DNA from: Nymphalis io
Lineage: Eukaryota > Arthropoda > Insecta > Lepidoptera > Nymphalidae
Length of the DNA: 64,000 bases
Assembly (NCBI RefSeq): GCF_905147045.1
Contig: NC_065892.1
Span: forward strand, 12,929,501-12,993,500
Direction: 5' to 3'
The translations under genes were made by a program, and so were the position numbers. Under the pieces are notes generated by a model. It was not told where the DNA came from. It saw only the letters and a program-made list of their open reading frames with translations, and did not search any database. The first letter of the stretch is position 1. Every line of letters begins with the position of its first letter. This document shows positions 10,546 to 21,069 of this stretch, one piece after another.

Positions 10546-11028
10546 TTAAAAAAACTTATAAGCTTAGGTCTTTGTTGCTGTCACAGACTAGACGCTTTTT
10601 TCGCACTTAATCAAAAACGCATGTCGTGTCTACATAAAGAGAAATGTAATCATTTGAATTTTTTGATTGTCATTTTGTTTTGTAGACCTATGAACATAAA
10701 ATAAATAAAAAAATACTAACAATAGACAGTAACAGTCTGTAAATGCGTGTTCGACCATGCCTTTAATTCAGGTTGATGAATAACAAAAGTGCCAGAATTT
10801 CGTCTAACTAGTACAGGTTATTTTCACGATGGTTTTGTTTATCGCCGGACATGTAATGAATTATGAATACAAATTAAACATGAAAACTAAATACTGCTTA
10901 TTCGCTTTTCAGATTTATCATTTATGTTTTTATATATATTTATAAACATATTTATTCTATATTCACTAGTCAACTATTAATGAACTAGTAAATGTTACCT
11001 GAAAGAAAATGATTTTCACCGTTCATAG
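10546..11028. other. AT-rich spacer
   Basis: No gene or repeat recognised between the LINE end and the S2 copy. Confidence 0.4.
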
Positions 11029-11270
11029 TTTTTTTTTTATCTGTTATAGGTAGGCGGATGGTCAAAAAGGCCACTTGATGTGAAGTGGTCATCACCTATA
11101 CACATTGGCGATGTAAGAAATGTTAAACATTCATTATTGCCAATGCGCCATCCACCTTGGTAACGAAGATGTTACGTCCTACACACTACAGGTACACGTG
11201 TAGTTACACTGGCTCACTCACTTTCAAACAGGAATCTAACAATACTATATATTGCTGTTTAGCGAATTTA
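11029..11270 (-). repeat. S2 retroposon, diverged
   Basis: T-run and GTTATAGGTAGGCGGATGG (tail side), then GGCCACTTGATGTGAAGTGG, GTAAGAAATGTTAAACATTC, and CTGGCTCACTCACTTTCAAAC. The head portion after 11270 is missing. Confidence 0.8.
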
Positions 11271-11329
11271 TGCGTTCATACTAAATCAGCTTACTTCGAT
11301 GTTGACAATGCACAAAAACAAAAGGACAA

Positions 11330-11690
11330 GTATTGACCGGAATCATTTTTCTATCGTGAGCATTGACCGTCTACGTAATGTTGGCAAAAAAAACATATTA
11401 TGTGGTAGCTATAGCGGCAACGGATGGCAACTTTGTGAGATAGACATGTCAACTGCGCTAACGTATAACAATGCGTAATCCGGCACGACTGCTAAATAAT
11501 TAATACCTTCATGCATAATCCAGTTCATTATGCAACTACAATGTCGTCCAGAATTTAGGTGCACTCTGAAATGTCCTAATTCCCATTCCAATCCGAATCT
11601 GTCGCGCAACGTGACACGAATCGCACGATTGCCTTTTATCGTGTAACAACCAGTCGGAACCAGTTAAAACCGGTTATAGCAGGAATAAAG
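11330..11690. promoter_or_regulatory. Candidate conserved non-coding block with Grainyhead-like motifs
   Basis: Repeat-free and clearly less AT-rich than its flanks. It holds homeodomain cores (AATAATTAATACC, GCATAATCC) and, at 11658-11675, AACCAGTT followed by AACCGGTT. A minus-strand 66-codon ORF (11409-11609) shows no domain. Function is inference. Confidence 0.25.
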
Positions 11691-12179
11691 TGGTTTTTAA
11701 GAAATTGCCCAACTTTCGTATGCCGCTCATTCTCTTACGGAGTCTTAAGGAAACTTATATTGAAGTCATTGTTATTAAAACTCATAACTCGTGAATAACT
11801 TTTTAACAGGTCATATATTTCATATCTTTTAATAAATAATATGAATTTATAGCTGTTTTAAGAAAATTATAAACGTCGATAAATTATGTAGGTGCTTTCG
11901 CAAAGTGAAATAAAGTAATGAGTGAATTTTGTTCTAGATTTTTATTTTATAAGAAATATATCGTTCAAAACCTTACTAGAGAAAAGTAAGCGGGAGTAAG
12001 AAAAGCAATGTTGCGCGTAGTATCTTTCAAACGGATCCAAATAAGTTTGCTCATGACGTACTCATTTTCAGCACTAGATTTGGAATAGGAAAATAAGATT
12101 TCTTCAAGAAGTATTAAAACTTCTTAATACTTTCATTTCACAATAAGTTTAAAAGAATGAAATAGACATACCGATTCCC

Positions 12180-12440
12180 CGCACATTCTCGTTACTGTAC
12201 CAAAGTTTTAACTCCGTTGGTGTCCTGGGTAACATAAATACGCGAAATGAATCCCGCTGCGGCATGGCATAGTTATTACCATAAATTTACGAGCGCAAAG
12301 ATCTATTTGTTCGGTCGCATTCGTTTTAAAAGCCTTCGCGTTATTTATGCACATTTTTGTCTAGCCCTCGTAATAGGTTTTACGTGTACAGGCCTTTATT
12401 GCACATATGTGAGCTACCAATTGTAATAAATTTTTGCTCT
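12180..12440. promoter_or_regulatory. Candidate conserved non-coding block
   Basis: Repeat-free block with Caudal/Abd-B-like TTTATG and CATAAATTTACGAGC motifs (12282-12294, 12339-12350) in a GC-richer setting. No ORF of note. The call is by composition only. Confidence 0.22.
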
Positions 12441-12564
12441 TCATATACATTGTTCTTCCTAATATGGCGTCGTCAGATATGTAAGCAACATTACATAGCG
12501 GATATATGTATGAAGTTCTGCTGATGCGGAGTAAGTTAAGCTATATAATTTAAATATATTATTT

Positions 12565-12840
12565 TACATGGTGGTAAGCCAAGCCCGCCTGGACAGGTAC
12601 TTACATCATCTCTTATTTGGCCGCTTACCGGTACTGCTTAGTATATATATATGTTGCGGTTTGAATGGAAAATGAAATTGTTCCGTGTAAGTGAATCAGA
12701 ATAATTATAGACAATATATAACATAACATAACTTCTTGGTTCATAAGGTTAGTGGCGCATTGGCTATATGAGGAATGGTTAAAATTTCTTACAGTACAAA
12801 TGGCGGTACCGCCTACAGTCTGTAGGCGGTAGGTACTTAT
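12565..12840 (+). repeat. S2 retroposon, old copy with a palindromic tail
   Basis: Head GGTGGTAAGCCAAGCCCGCC, middle GGTTAGTGGCGCATTGGCTA, and AGGAATGGTTAAAATTTCTTAC place it in S2 despite heavy divergence. The usual tail hairpin is replaced by a perfect 12-base inverted repeat at 12807-12831. Confidence 0.6.
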
Positions 12841-13065
12841 CATAAATTAATATAATTATTGTAGATTTTGGGAATATGTTAGATTATACATTTGAATTTT
12901 TTTGGTTTGTTAGTAAGTTTTCTTTACAGTTTTTACATTACTAGAGAAATATTAATTTGAAGAACACTCAGGTTGTTTAATTTTTAGCGTAAACAATATG
13001 AGTATATGAAAGAAATATTCATTTATATTATAGTATATCAGAATGAAAAGCGATTGCATAACAAC

Positions 13066-13126
13066 GTGGACGCTCTATGCTCCAATTATCCTTAACTAGA
13101 AGGTAGTTGGAGCATAGATCGTCCAC
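13066..13126. ncRNA. Near-perfect hairpin, microRNA-precursor-like
   Basis: Arms GTGGACGCTCTATGCTCCA (13066-13084) and TGGAGCATAGATCGTCCAC (13108-13126) pair with one mismatch, and pairing continues inward (AATTATCCTT with AAGGTAGTT) with one bulged base and one G-U pair. The result is a stem of about 27 bp with a 6-base loop. Neither arm matches a microRNA I can name. A short foldback transposon is the alternative. No ORF covers it. Confidence 0.35.
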
Positions 13127-16100
13127 TGAGTTGCGTGGTCAGCTTACATAGAGAGTATTGAAGACGGAAAAAGACACAATAATTGTATAAAATATCCTCT
13201 TATACCTTAATTTGACGTCTAATAAAATTCAATGGTTGTTTATTTAAAAAAAAAAAACTTTCAAAAGAGGTTACACTTCATATTATTAGTATATTATTAC
13301 TTTTTAGGCATATTCATGGAAGAAAAGATAAAAACAATAATACAAATAAGAGCAAAGTTATTGAAAGATACCAGTACCAAATTCATTTTGGATATTATTA
13401 AAATTAACAACAACTTTTTTAACTAAAATGATCAACGATTTTACTACAAAATGCAATTAAAGAATGTTAATAGCACTTTAATGAAAATTGTTATTATATA
13501 TGTGAAACTTGTCGATCTAAATAACTTTAAATACCTAGACGAGATATTAGGCAGCATTATGAACCTTCAACAATCTTTATGCAAAATTTACTGATGATCG
13601 GTTAAATAGTTAAGACGTAAAACGTTTACTATTTAATAGAACTGCGTGCTGACTGTTTGGCTTGTGTCAATAATAAAAGTGTACTAGTACAAGTTTGATA
13701 TGTAATTAATTAGAAAGTAATTTATTTTCGTTTTTCTTCCTTCCATATATACACTATCAGCACCCCTGGCGAAAACGCATGTGAACTAAAATTGGAACAA
13801 TAACATAGGTCTGACTATGTCTATCTAGATTGTATCTAAAGTTTTTCGGTTATTTCATTAAAAAATGGAATAATAATTTTAATAAATATGTACGTATTTA
13901 AATTAGCAGAAATTATTCACAAATGAGTTGCCATTTCTAAATAGATTTTTATGTATGCGGAACTGAAGGTGACTTTAAATTTAATTAAAACCTTTAATTT
14001 GATCAATGTTTCAATCAATAATAATACATAATTAATATTTTAATTATATTTTAATATTTCAAATCATAACGATAAATTTAAATGAAGTCAAAAATAAATT
14101 TAATTTCATTTAAAATCTGTTACAATAATTTTCTTTATGTTGAAATAAGACTCGTTCTTTCTAACGCTGACGAGAGTTGTACGCGTCGACGTTTTTAAAT
14201 TACAAGGGTTTTTCTTTCCACTTCCATTTAATTTAATCTTTTTTGTTAAAAACAGCTGTTTCATAATAAAGCTGTTTAGATGAAAATAATTTTAAGCAAA
14301 GGTCATTTTCAACATTTCATATAATAATTAATTGGTTATATTATTTATACTTTTCATATTATGAAGTAAGTTAAGTATAAAATAAGTTTAAATTGTACAA
14401 TTTTGTTGGTTTAATTTGTACGGCTTTAAATCCCATGATTAATGGTGAGAGATAAATATAAATACATAGTCAGCCTAGAAAAACTTATTAGAGTTTTCCA
14501 TCTAAGAATTTACAGTAGCAGCCCCAACTTAGTGAGCCAGTTGATTCTATGCCTTATCTCTTTCTATTTCTGTCCCGCCATCCCATTTGTCTATGAGAGC
14601 GAGATAATAGAAAGTACACCAACGTTATCACAATTACAATTGTGTAATGCAATATCTTCCGAGCATGTGGATAGCCTACCTTTTTTTGTAAGATTTAAAA
14701 ATGTTATGTATTTTTCGCTGGGTACAAATAGCGCTCAATTCTATTTGTGAATATTGTTTAAATAAATAGTTGTCACATGCGTAGGCGCATCAAGAGATGT
14801 AACTTCATTCGGTCTGACAACGCCCACGTAGAATAATTCCACTTTGGAACCTATTGTTATTAACATGTTAATATTTCTTCGAGGGCGGTGACAATGAGAC
14901 AATTTAATGAAAGTCTCGATGAGTTCATACTGTGAGAGGAATGTTGTTCGCGATATGGTGTGACAACTTGAAATATTTATTATAAAAGATGCAGCCCGTC
15001 TCTTAAAGGTCGAATTTTAGTGTAATATAATATATATGTACTGTAGTATTTTAGTTATAATCTTTTAGAACTGTTCAGAAAACCTACTACGTAAACTTTA
15101 CTTAAACATTTAAAACATATTTATTTTAAAAGATACAGATTCTTCGTCTCGTTTTTATTTAAGTACAAATATAATTAAAATTATTAATAAATGTAAAAAA
15201 ATACTATTGTACAAATCCCATAGACTGCATTTTACCAATTATATAAATGACAAAATATCCTGCAAGAAAGAATCGTAACTTCAATTCCGTAGAGTACTAT
15301 TCGTAGCAATTAGATAAAGTAGACTGTAGGAAAAGCCACACTGAAAAGTTATTTTCAGGCCAATTTTATAGTGAGCTCGGATACTAGCAAAAAGAGTAAC
15401 AGAGATTCGATCAACGCGAGACATTTCGATACTATTTTTAGTATAAACTTTAAATTACTGCAAACTGGAAATCCTCTGAAAGTTTAATAACATCCAGCAT
15501 ATTGCAACGATGAAATAACGTTCACTCTCTACCACGAGCTAACAAGATGTATGTCAAACTTACTGCAATATTTAAGTTTTTATTTACATTGCTAATTTTG
15601 TTGTTCGTTTATTTGCATTGACGTAAAAAAACAGCAATGTATGAGATATCAGGAAGGTGTTATTATTTGTAGATAGATGTATGGTATGGTTGTGATATTT
15701 GTTCGCAGTTCATTCAATCAATCGCCCGAGTGAATGTTGATTGGTAAATAGATGCGCGTATCGTGGTATATATTTTTAGCAAGCGCTGCCTGTTCGACGG
15801 GACTTAACAATGTGTCAACAACAGTGAAATTTTGTTTTCCCGGCTTATGGATATTTGGTTCGACAGTTTTCATGTACGGGTGAATTCCATAGTAAGGAAA
15901 TAATCAATTTCGTTATTAAAGTATAAAATTTGAATATACATTTTTTTTATTTTTGTTAATAACGAACACTTGTTTAGTTATTTTTTTTAATACTATACAT
16001 TCATCGGATATTCAAAATATACTAAATCGGTATTGTCTCTTTTAATATATCAGTTATTTATTAATATTATATATCCGTTTTCTAGAATTAATAATTTGTA

Positions 16101-16182
16101 TGATTTTCTTTTAATAAGGATTTTTTATCTCTTAAAATGTGAATCGTGAAATCGTGAATGTAATAATAGTCAAAAAAATTTG
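13127..16182. other. Long AT-rich stretch without genes
   Basis: No transposon or gene recognised. A 102-codon ORF at 14442-14750 has no recognisable domain. About 15640-15900 is GC-richer and repeat-free, with CAATCAATCG and GATTGGTAAAT motifs, and may be regulatory (weak). Confidence 0.35.
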
Positions 16183-16340
16183 TGAGCTGTTTTCCAAAAA
16201 TATATCTTAAGAAATAGTGTCCTCAATTTTTGTCTAGACTAGATAATATTAATAAATATATTATTAAGTAATCCGTAAATAATATTTTCTTCGAGCCTTG
16301 CCTTATCAAATCGTCAACAAAATGGTATGAATAATGACGT
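16183..16340. repeat. Exact 158-bp direct repeat, copy 1
   Basis: Begins TGAGCTGTTTTCC and ends AATAATGACGT. By eye it is identical to 16849-17006 at a constant offset of 666 bp. Sequences outside the copies differ on both sides. Confidence 0.9.
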
Positions 16341-16433
16341 TTTATTTCACATATTATTATTATTTATATATTATTATACATGTATAATAAATAAGCAAAC
16401 AGAAGTCTACAAAGAACAGTTCAGTGTGCCTTG

Positions 16434-16515
16434 ATGGCGCTATTGTCATTTCATACAAATCACAGTTAACGTCAACGCTATCGAATAAATAAAAAAGCTC
16501 GCACTAGGCACACAG
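16434..16515. repeat. Repeat E, copy 1
   Basis: An 82-bp block (ATGGCGCTATTGTCATTTCA ... CACTAGGCACACAG) matching 55749-55831 with few differences. No ORF, polymerase III boxes or terminal repeats seen; family unknown. It lies in the interval between the two 158-bp direct repeats. Confidence 0.7.
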
Positions 16516-16848
16516 TACCGTTTTCACCTCTGTTTGTCAACAGTTTTTCTTTTTTCAATAATAATATGACATTTTCTATTTTTTTTTAAATATAGGGTTT
16601 TAACTTTAATCTTTTGTTGGAAGCTTTCTAGAACCAGTTGTCTGAATGAGTACGAAGTACAAGAAGCACTCCTCATTTGTTATAGCGCTAAACATCAATT
16701 ATTTGTTTTGTTTTATTCTGGTGTCGAATTAGAGTTATTAGATTGCGTAATCACAGGCACAACGGACATAATATCTATGATAATATCTGGTGTAAGGTGT
16801 GATTATTATTAGTATGAAATGGTATCTAGACCCAATCTTGTAAACGGA

Positions 16849-17006
16849 TGAGCTGTTTTCCAAAAATATATCTTAAGAAATAGTGTCCTCAATTTTTGTC
16901 TAGACTAGATAATATTAATAAATATATTATTAAGTAATCCGTAAATAATATTTTCTTCGAGCCTTGCCTTATCAAATCGTCAACAAAATGGTATGAATAA
17001 TGACGT
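16849..17006. repeat. Exact 158-bp direct repeat, copy 2
   Basis: Second copy of 16183-16340, followed by CAACAAATCACGG where copy 1 is followed by TTTATTTCAC. The 508 bp between the copies is AT-rich with no ORF. Confidence 0.9.
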
Positions 17007-17395
17007 CAACAAATCACGGCTTAAGCTTTTCCCATCGACGATTTGATGAAAATAATAACCGGATATTGTTGCGAAGTACCAGAATGTACGATCATATAAA
17101 AAATCCACAAAGGGTAAGGGTCGTTTGATGTTCAAATAGAGCGATTTTCAATTTCTATCGTATTCCTTTGCTCACAATGTATCGTTCGACCTCTTTCTGA
17201 ATACATTATGTATAGTATATGTAATCTTTACTAATATTGTGAATATAGATGTGTTTTTTATATTCAATATTCACTAAACGAATCGTCATACTTACGGAGA
17301 GTGAAATTGTCTAATTGATATTATTTTATTCAACAACTAATATATCTTTTTTTTCATATATTTAAAAGAGTGGGTTTTGGGTCATTTTTATTATA

Positions 17396-17630
17396 CAATA
17401 CAATACAATAACAGCCTGTGAATGTCACACTGCTGTGGAATACACATGTGGCAGAATTTCAGTGGACACATGTACGTTTCCTCATGATTTTTTTAGTTCA
17501 CCGTCAAGTACGAGAGGAATTATAAACACAAATTAAGCACATGATAATTCAGTGGTGCTTGCCCAGGTTTGAACCCACGACCATCGGTTAAGATTCACCC
17601 CTTTCTAACCACTAGGTCATTTTGACTTTT
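17396..17630 (-). repeat. S1 SINE, internally deleted
   Basis: 3' tail (TATTG)n appears as ACAATACAATACAAT, then AACAGCCTGTGAATGTCAC. About 50 bp are missing between CACTGCTG and TGGAATACACATG. The head is CTTGCCCAGGTTTGAACCC with the rest of the tRNA-like part to 17627. TTTTTATT occurs on both sides and may be the target duplication. Confidence 0.85.
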
Positions 17631-18006
17631 TTATTGATGATACATAATTATTTTTTAAGGTTGTTGCTTTAAATAGTATTATAATATATAAAATAGTAAT
17701 ATAAAACATCAAATTTTCGATAATTAAGTATCGAAAATAATTACATATTTTCATCATGGACTTGTTCTTAGGTTATAATATGATCTTGGATACAAAACTT
17801 TAGTGGCACCTTCATATTTCGTGATCTTGACGATTCAAAATTGCGACTAAAAGTATATTTGAATAAAAATATTTTGATTTTGTTAAAAATGCCAATTGGC
17901 ATATATAGTAACCGTTTACCTAGACTACCACACAACTTAACTTTGCCGCTCAGATTATATACGCTTGAAAAAATCTAATTAATAAAACATGATCAATTTT
18001 TATCAA

Positions 18007-18125
18007 ATTGCCGTCCCATCGTATAAAGAAAGTGCAACTCTGTTTGCGCGCACACTTTGCTATGATATGTACTGCCCAGGTGGCTAATCCCTCTTGTCCG
18101 AAGTCGGTCATGAGGACATCATATG
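18007..18125 (+). repeat. S3 SINE, 3' fragment
   Basis: GCGCGCACACTTTGCTATGATATG, then CTAATCCCTCTTGTCCGAAGTCGG and ATGAGGACATCAT match the 3' half of the copies at 4599 and 31347. The tRNA-like head is absent. Confidence 0.65.
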
Positions 18126-18708
18126 TACAAATTTTATGAGTTCAATACTTTGTCGGAGTTATCTGGCCAGCTTACAGCTACCGCTTAAACATTTGACACT
18201 GTGACAATGAGATTTGTCATTTGGACACTGTACTTTCCGTGTCTATGCACCCAGTTATAATCTTAATATACTCATTATTTCTTTACAATTATGTGTCTAT
18301 CTGTACTAGTTACTATGGCTCCTGAAAAGCACCATGTACTGTTGTATACATCAACCCCATATATTAAACCTTTATTGTCCCCATACGGGGGACGGCACAA
18401 TGGTTCGGTTATTGGCATTCCACTGCGACGATGCGACTATTGTGAGTGAGCTAATGACAAATCGCTGAATCTGGACGCAAACGGTCCAATACCTTTGCAT
18501 TTGCTGTGTTGGTTACAAGCTTTCCGATCTTGACACTGTGGCAACATTGGAATAATTGATCAAATATTGTTTTTTTTTGTTAGATTCTTTCAATGATCAT
18601 TTTATTACCCTAGTTAAAAATTAAACATTTTTGTGTGACATCAAGTTATTTCATTCGCACAGTAATATTGATATATCTTATGATTTATTTCAAGAATTAG
18701 AATTTACC
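18126..18708. other. Spacer with one GC-richer block
   Basis: About 18370-18550 is GC-richer (CCATACGGGGGACGGCACAA) but holds no recognised gene or repeat. Confidence 0.3.
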
Positions 18709-18915
18709 GGTGGTAAGGCTTTGTGCAAGCTCGCTGGGCAGACGCAAACAGCTGTACCTGGTATTGTTGTGTTCCGGTTTGAAGAGTGAATGAGCGAGTG
18801 TAATTACAGGCACAAAGGACATATTGACCAAGTATGCGATGGTTAACATTTCTTACAATGCTAATACCTATGGCCGTTGGTGACCACTTACCACCTCTTT
18901 GATATACCACCCACT
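18709..18915 (+). repeat. S2 retroposon, internally shortened
   Basis: Head GGTGGTAAGGCTTTGTGCAAGC, then GTTCCGGTTTGAAGAGTGA, GCGATGGTTAACATTTCTTAC, and tail GGTGACCACTTACCACCT. About 80 bp of the middle are lost, and the terminal TATAAAA is degraded. Confidence 0.8.
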
Positions 18916-19684
18916 TATGTGTGTAACGTTTTACATTTTTACGGCACCAATATCTTAACCGTGGGCGTATTCATGGTTGTCTGTGGTAACACAGCTATAC
19001 TCTAAGCTTTTAAAAGATAGGAAGTTCTTCATTCTTCGAAATTAGGCAAGCTTAAAGATTGGTTTTATAATCAGAAACAATAAATATGCTTAAAAAATAC
19101 AGTTATACTATTGGGATTGCTTGGAAAACTACACCAGTGCATTTTTTCCATGTGCATTCCACAACATTTGGAAGCTTTTTTTTCAATATTGTTATTTTTA
19201 TTTTGTGTGTGCTGTAAAGACATTTATTTTAGAACGATTAACAGTTATATGTATAGATATCAAATATCTATTTTAAAAGATATGCTACCAAATATATTTT
19301 ATTTTCAATCATAAAAATGAAAAACATCACATCGGAATTCTTCAAACGTAGATGTATCATTGGTAATCAAAGGATAATAAAAGGCGAACAAAACATTTTA
19401 TGACAGGATTCCGGTTTTATAGAGTTTTTGTAACGGCTTATCATTTCTGCTATAAAAAATTTTAATGGGAGAGACCGGCGGGTTGTTTAATGGCCCTCAG
19501 CTGTTTATATTGTTGACCGAGAGCTTATGAACGCTTGGCAAGTGGTTTACTTACATGCAGGTTATATTTAGTTATTATTAAAAGGTTAAATCAAGTGGGT
19601 TACTTAAAATTAGCGGTTGACGTTGCCTATAATAACATTATTATTTTATTATTTATAATGGGTAGGTGAAATAGCAAAATGGGC

Positions 19685-19973
19685 TTTTTTATAGAATACT
19701 AAGGTGGACGAGCATATGGGCCACCTGATGGTAAGTGGTCACCAAACGACCTTAGACATTGGCATTGTAAGAAATGTCAACCATCGCTTACATAGCAAAT
19801 GCGCCACCAACCTTGAGAACTAAGATTTTATGTCCCTTGTGCCTGTAATTACACTGCCTGACTCACCCTTCAAACCGGAACACAACAATAACAAGTACTG
19901 TTGTTTAGCGGTAGAATATCTGACGAGTGGGTGGTACCTACCCAGACGAGCTTGCACAAAGCCCTACCACCAG
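19685..19973 (-). repeat. S2 retroposon, near full length
   Basis: Runs from the tail (TTTTTTATAGAATACTAAGG, GGCCACCTGATGGTAAGTGG) through to the head GCTTGCACAAAGCCCTACCACCAG. It abuts a second S2-type unit on its head side. Confidence 0.9.
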
Positions 19974-20175
19974 GGCTACAGTGATCACTCCGTTCATGGA
20001 TATTGGTACTGTAAGCAATGGTGAATATTTCGTAAATATCATTCCTTACATCACCAATACGCCACCAACCGTTACGTCACTGGACGTTGTGTCCCTTGTA
20101 TTGCTATTTGGCGATAGAATATGTGATGATTGGTAGCTACCAATGGGTAGCTACCCAGGTGGGGTAGCACAAAGC
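19974..20175 (-). repeat. Second, diverged S2 unit in head-to-tail contact with the first
   Basis: Continues without spacer from the previous copy: CATGGATATTGGTACTGTAAG, CATCACCAATACGCCACCAACC, TGTGTCCCTTGTATTGC, GCGATAGAATATGTGATGA, and TAGCACAAAGC. Several blocks are missing and its A-rich tail is absent, so the two units form a dimer-like unit. Confidence 0.7.
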
Positions 20176-20389
20176 AAAACTTCCGAATATACTAGTTAAA
20201 ATATCCCTAGCATATCTATTATGTTAAAACCTGATAATGTTAACTTACATTAACTGTTTTTTATTAGAAAAATTAACAAGCCCTTGGAAGGGAGAACGAT
20301 GGTATGCCTGAAACTAATATTTTATGTATGAGAACTTTAGAGCAATGTCGCGTTGAAGCTTGTGTCGGTTAATAGATATGGTATACATT

Positions 20390-20525
20390 CGTAGTTTAGT
20401 TGTAAGCTTACTTGCAACCGTAGATTATAATCTCGCCGGTTCGAGCCAATAAAACTATTTGGGTTTTGCTCACAATTAATTCTTAACTGCAGGAGGCGAG
20501 GGTGTTGGGAAGTTTCTGTAAAGTT
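20390..20525 (+). repeat. Possible diverged S3-type SINE head
   Basis: Has a B-box-like CCGGTTCGAGCC followed by AATAAAACTATTTGGGTTTT, which parallels GGGCCAATAAAAAGTTATTGG in the S3 copy at 31347. An 11-base inverted repeat (TTTCTGTAAAG/CTTTACAGAAA) spans about 20511-20637. Confidence 0.35.
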
Positions 20526-20758
20526 ATTAGATATTAAACAACTATATTATATATATAGTAGTTCCGCTCATTTGGCTAGCTGTTGCTGTTTGAGGGTTGA
20601 GTAATTAATGTGCCCACCCACACGGCTTTACAGAAAATCCAGAGATGTAATATATAAATAATACATCCCTATTTTACTTTTTTTTTTAATTCGACAAAAA
20701 GTAAAAATTGTTTCTAAGCAAGTAGTTCTATTGAAGGACCTATATTACAACTTAGTAG

Positions 20759-21060
20759 TAGAACAGCAACAGCTTCTGAATGTCCCACTGCTGGGCTCCT
20801 CTCCCTTTTTGAGGAGAAGGTTTTGAAGTTTATTCCACCACGCTGCTCCAATTCGGGTTGGTGGAATGCACATTTGGTAGAATTTCAGTGAAATTAGACA
20901 CATGTAGATTTCCTCGCGGTGTTTTCACCGTAAAGCACGGGATGAATTATAATAACAAAGTTAGCACATGAAAATACAGTGGTGCTTGCCCGGGTTTAAA
21001 CCCACGATCATCGGTTAAGATTCACGTGTTCTTACCACTGGGCCATTTCGACCTTTTTTT
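20759..21060 (-). repeat. S1 SINE with target duplication and A-run at the head
   Basis: CAACAGCTTCTGAATGTCCC (tail side) to the head GCCCGGGTTTAAACCC ... GGGCCATTTCGACC. ACTTAGTAG at 20750-20758 and 21061-21069 is the target duplication. A run of seven T (21054-21060; A in the sense direction) lies between the head and the right duplication, so it came with the insertion. Confidence 0.88.
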
Positions 21061-21069
21061 ACTTAGTAG

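Noticed and set aside
14442..14750. 102-codon plus ORF
   Set aside because: No domain, no splice or promoter context, composition near background.
16183..17006. 158-bp repeats as LTRs of a small retrotransposon
   Set aside because: No target duplication, no primer-binding site or polypurine tract visible, and the ends do not follow TG...CA; left open as duplication or assembly issue.
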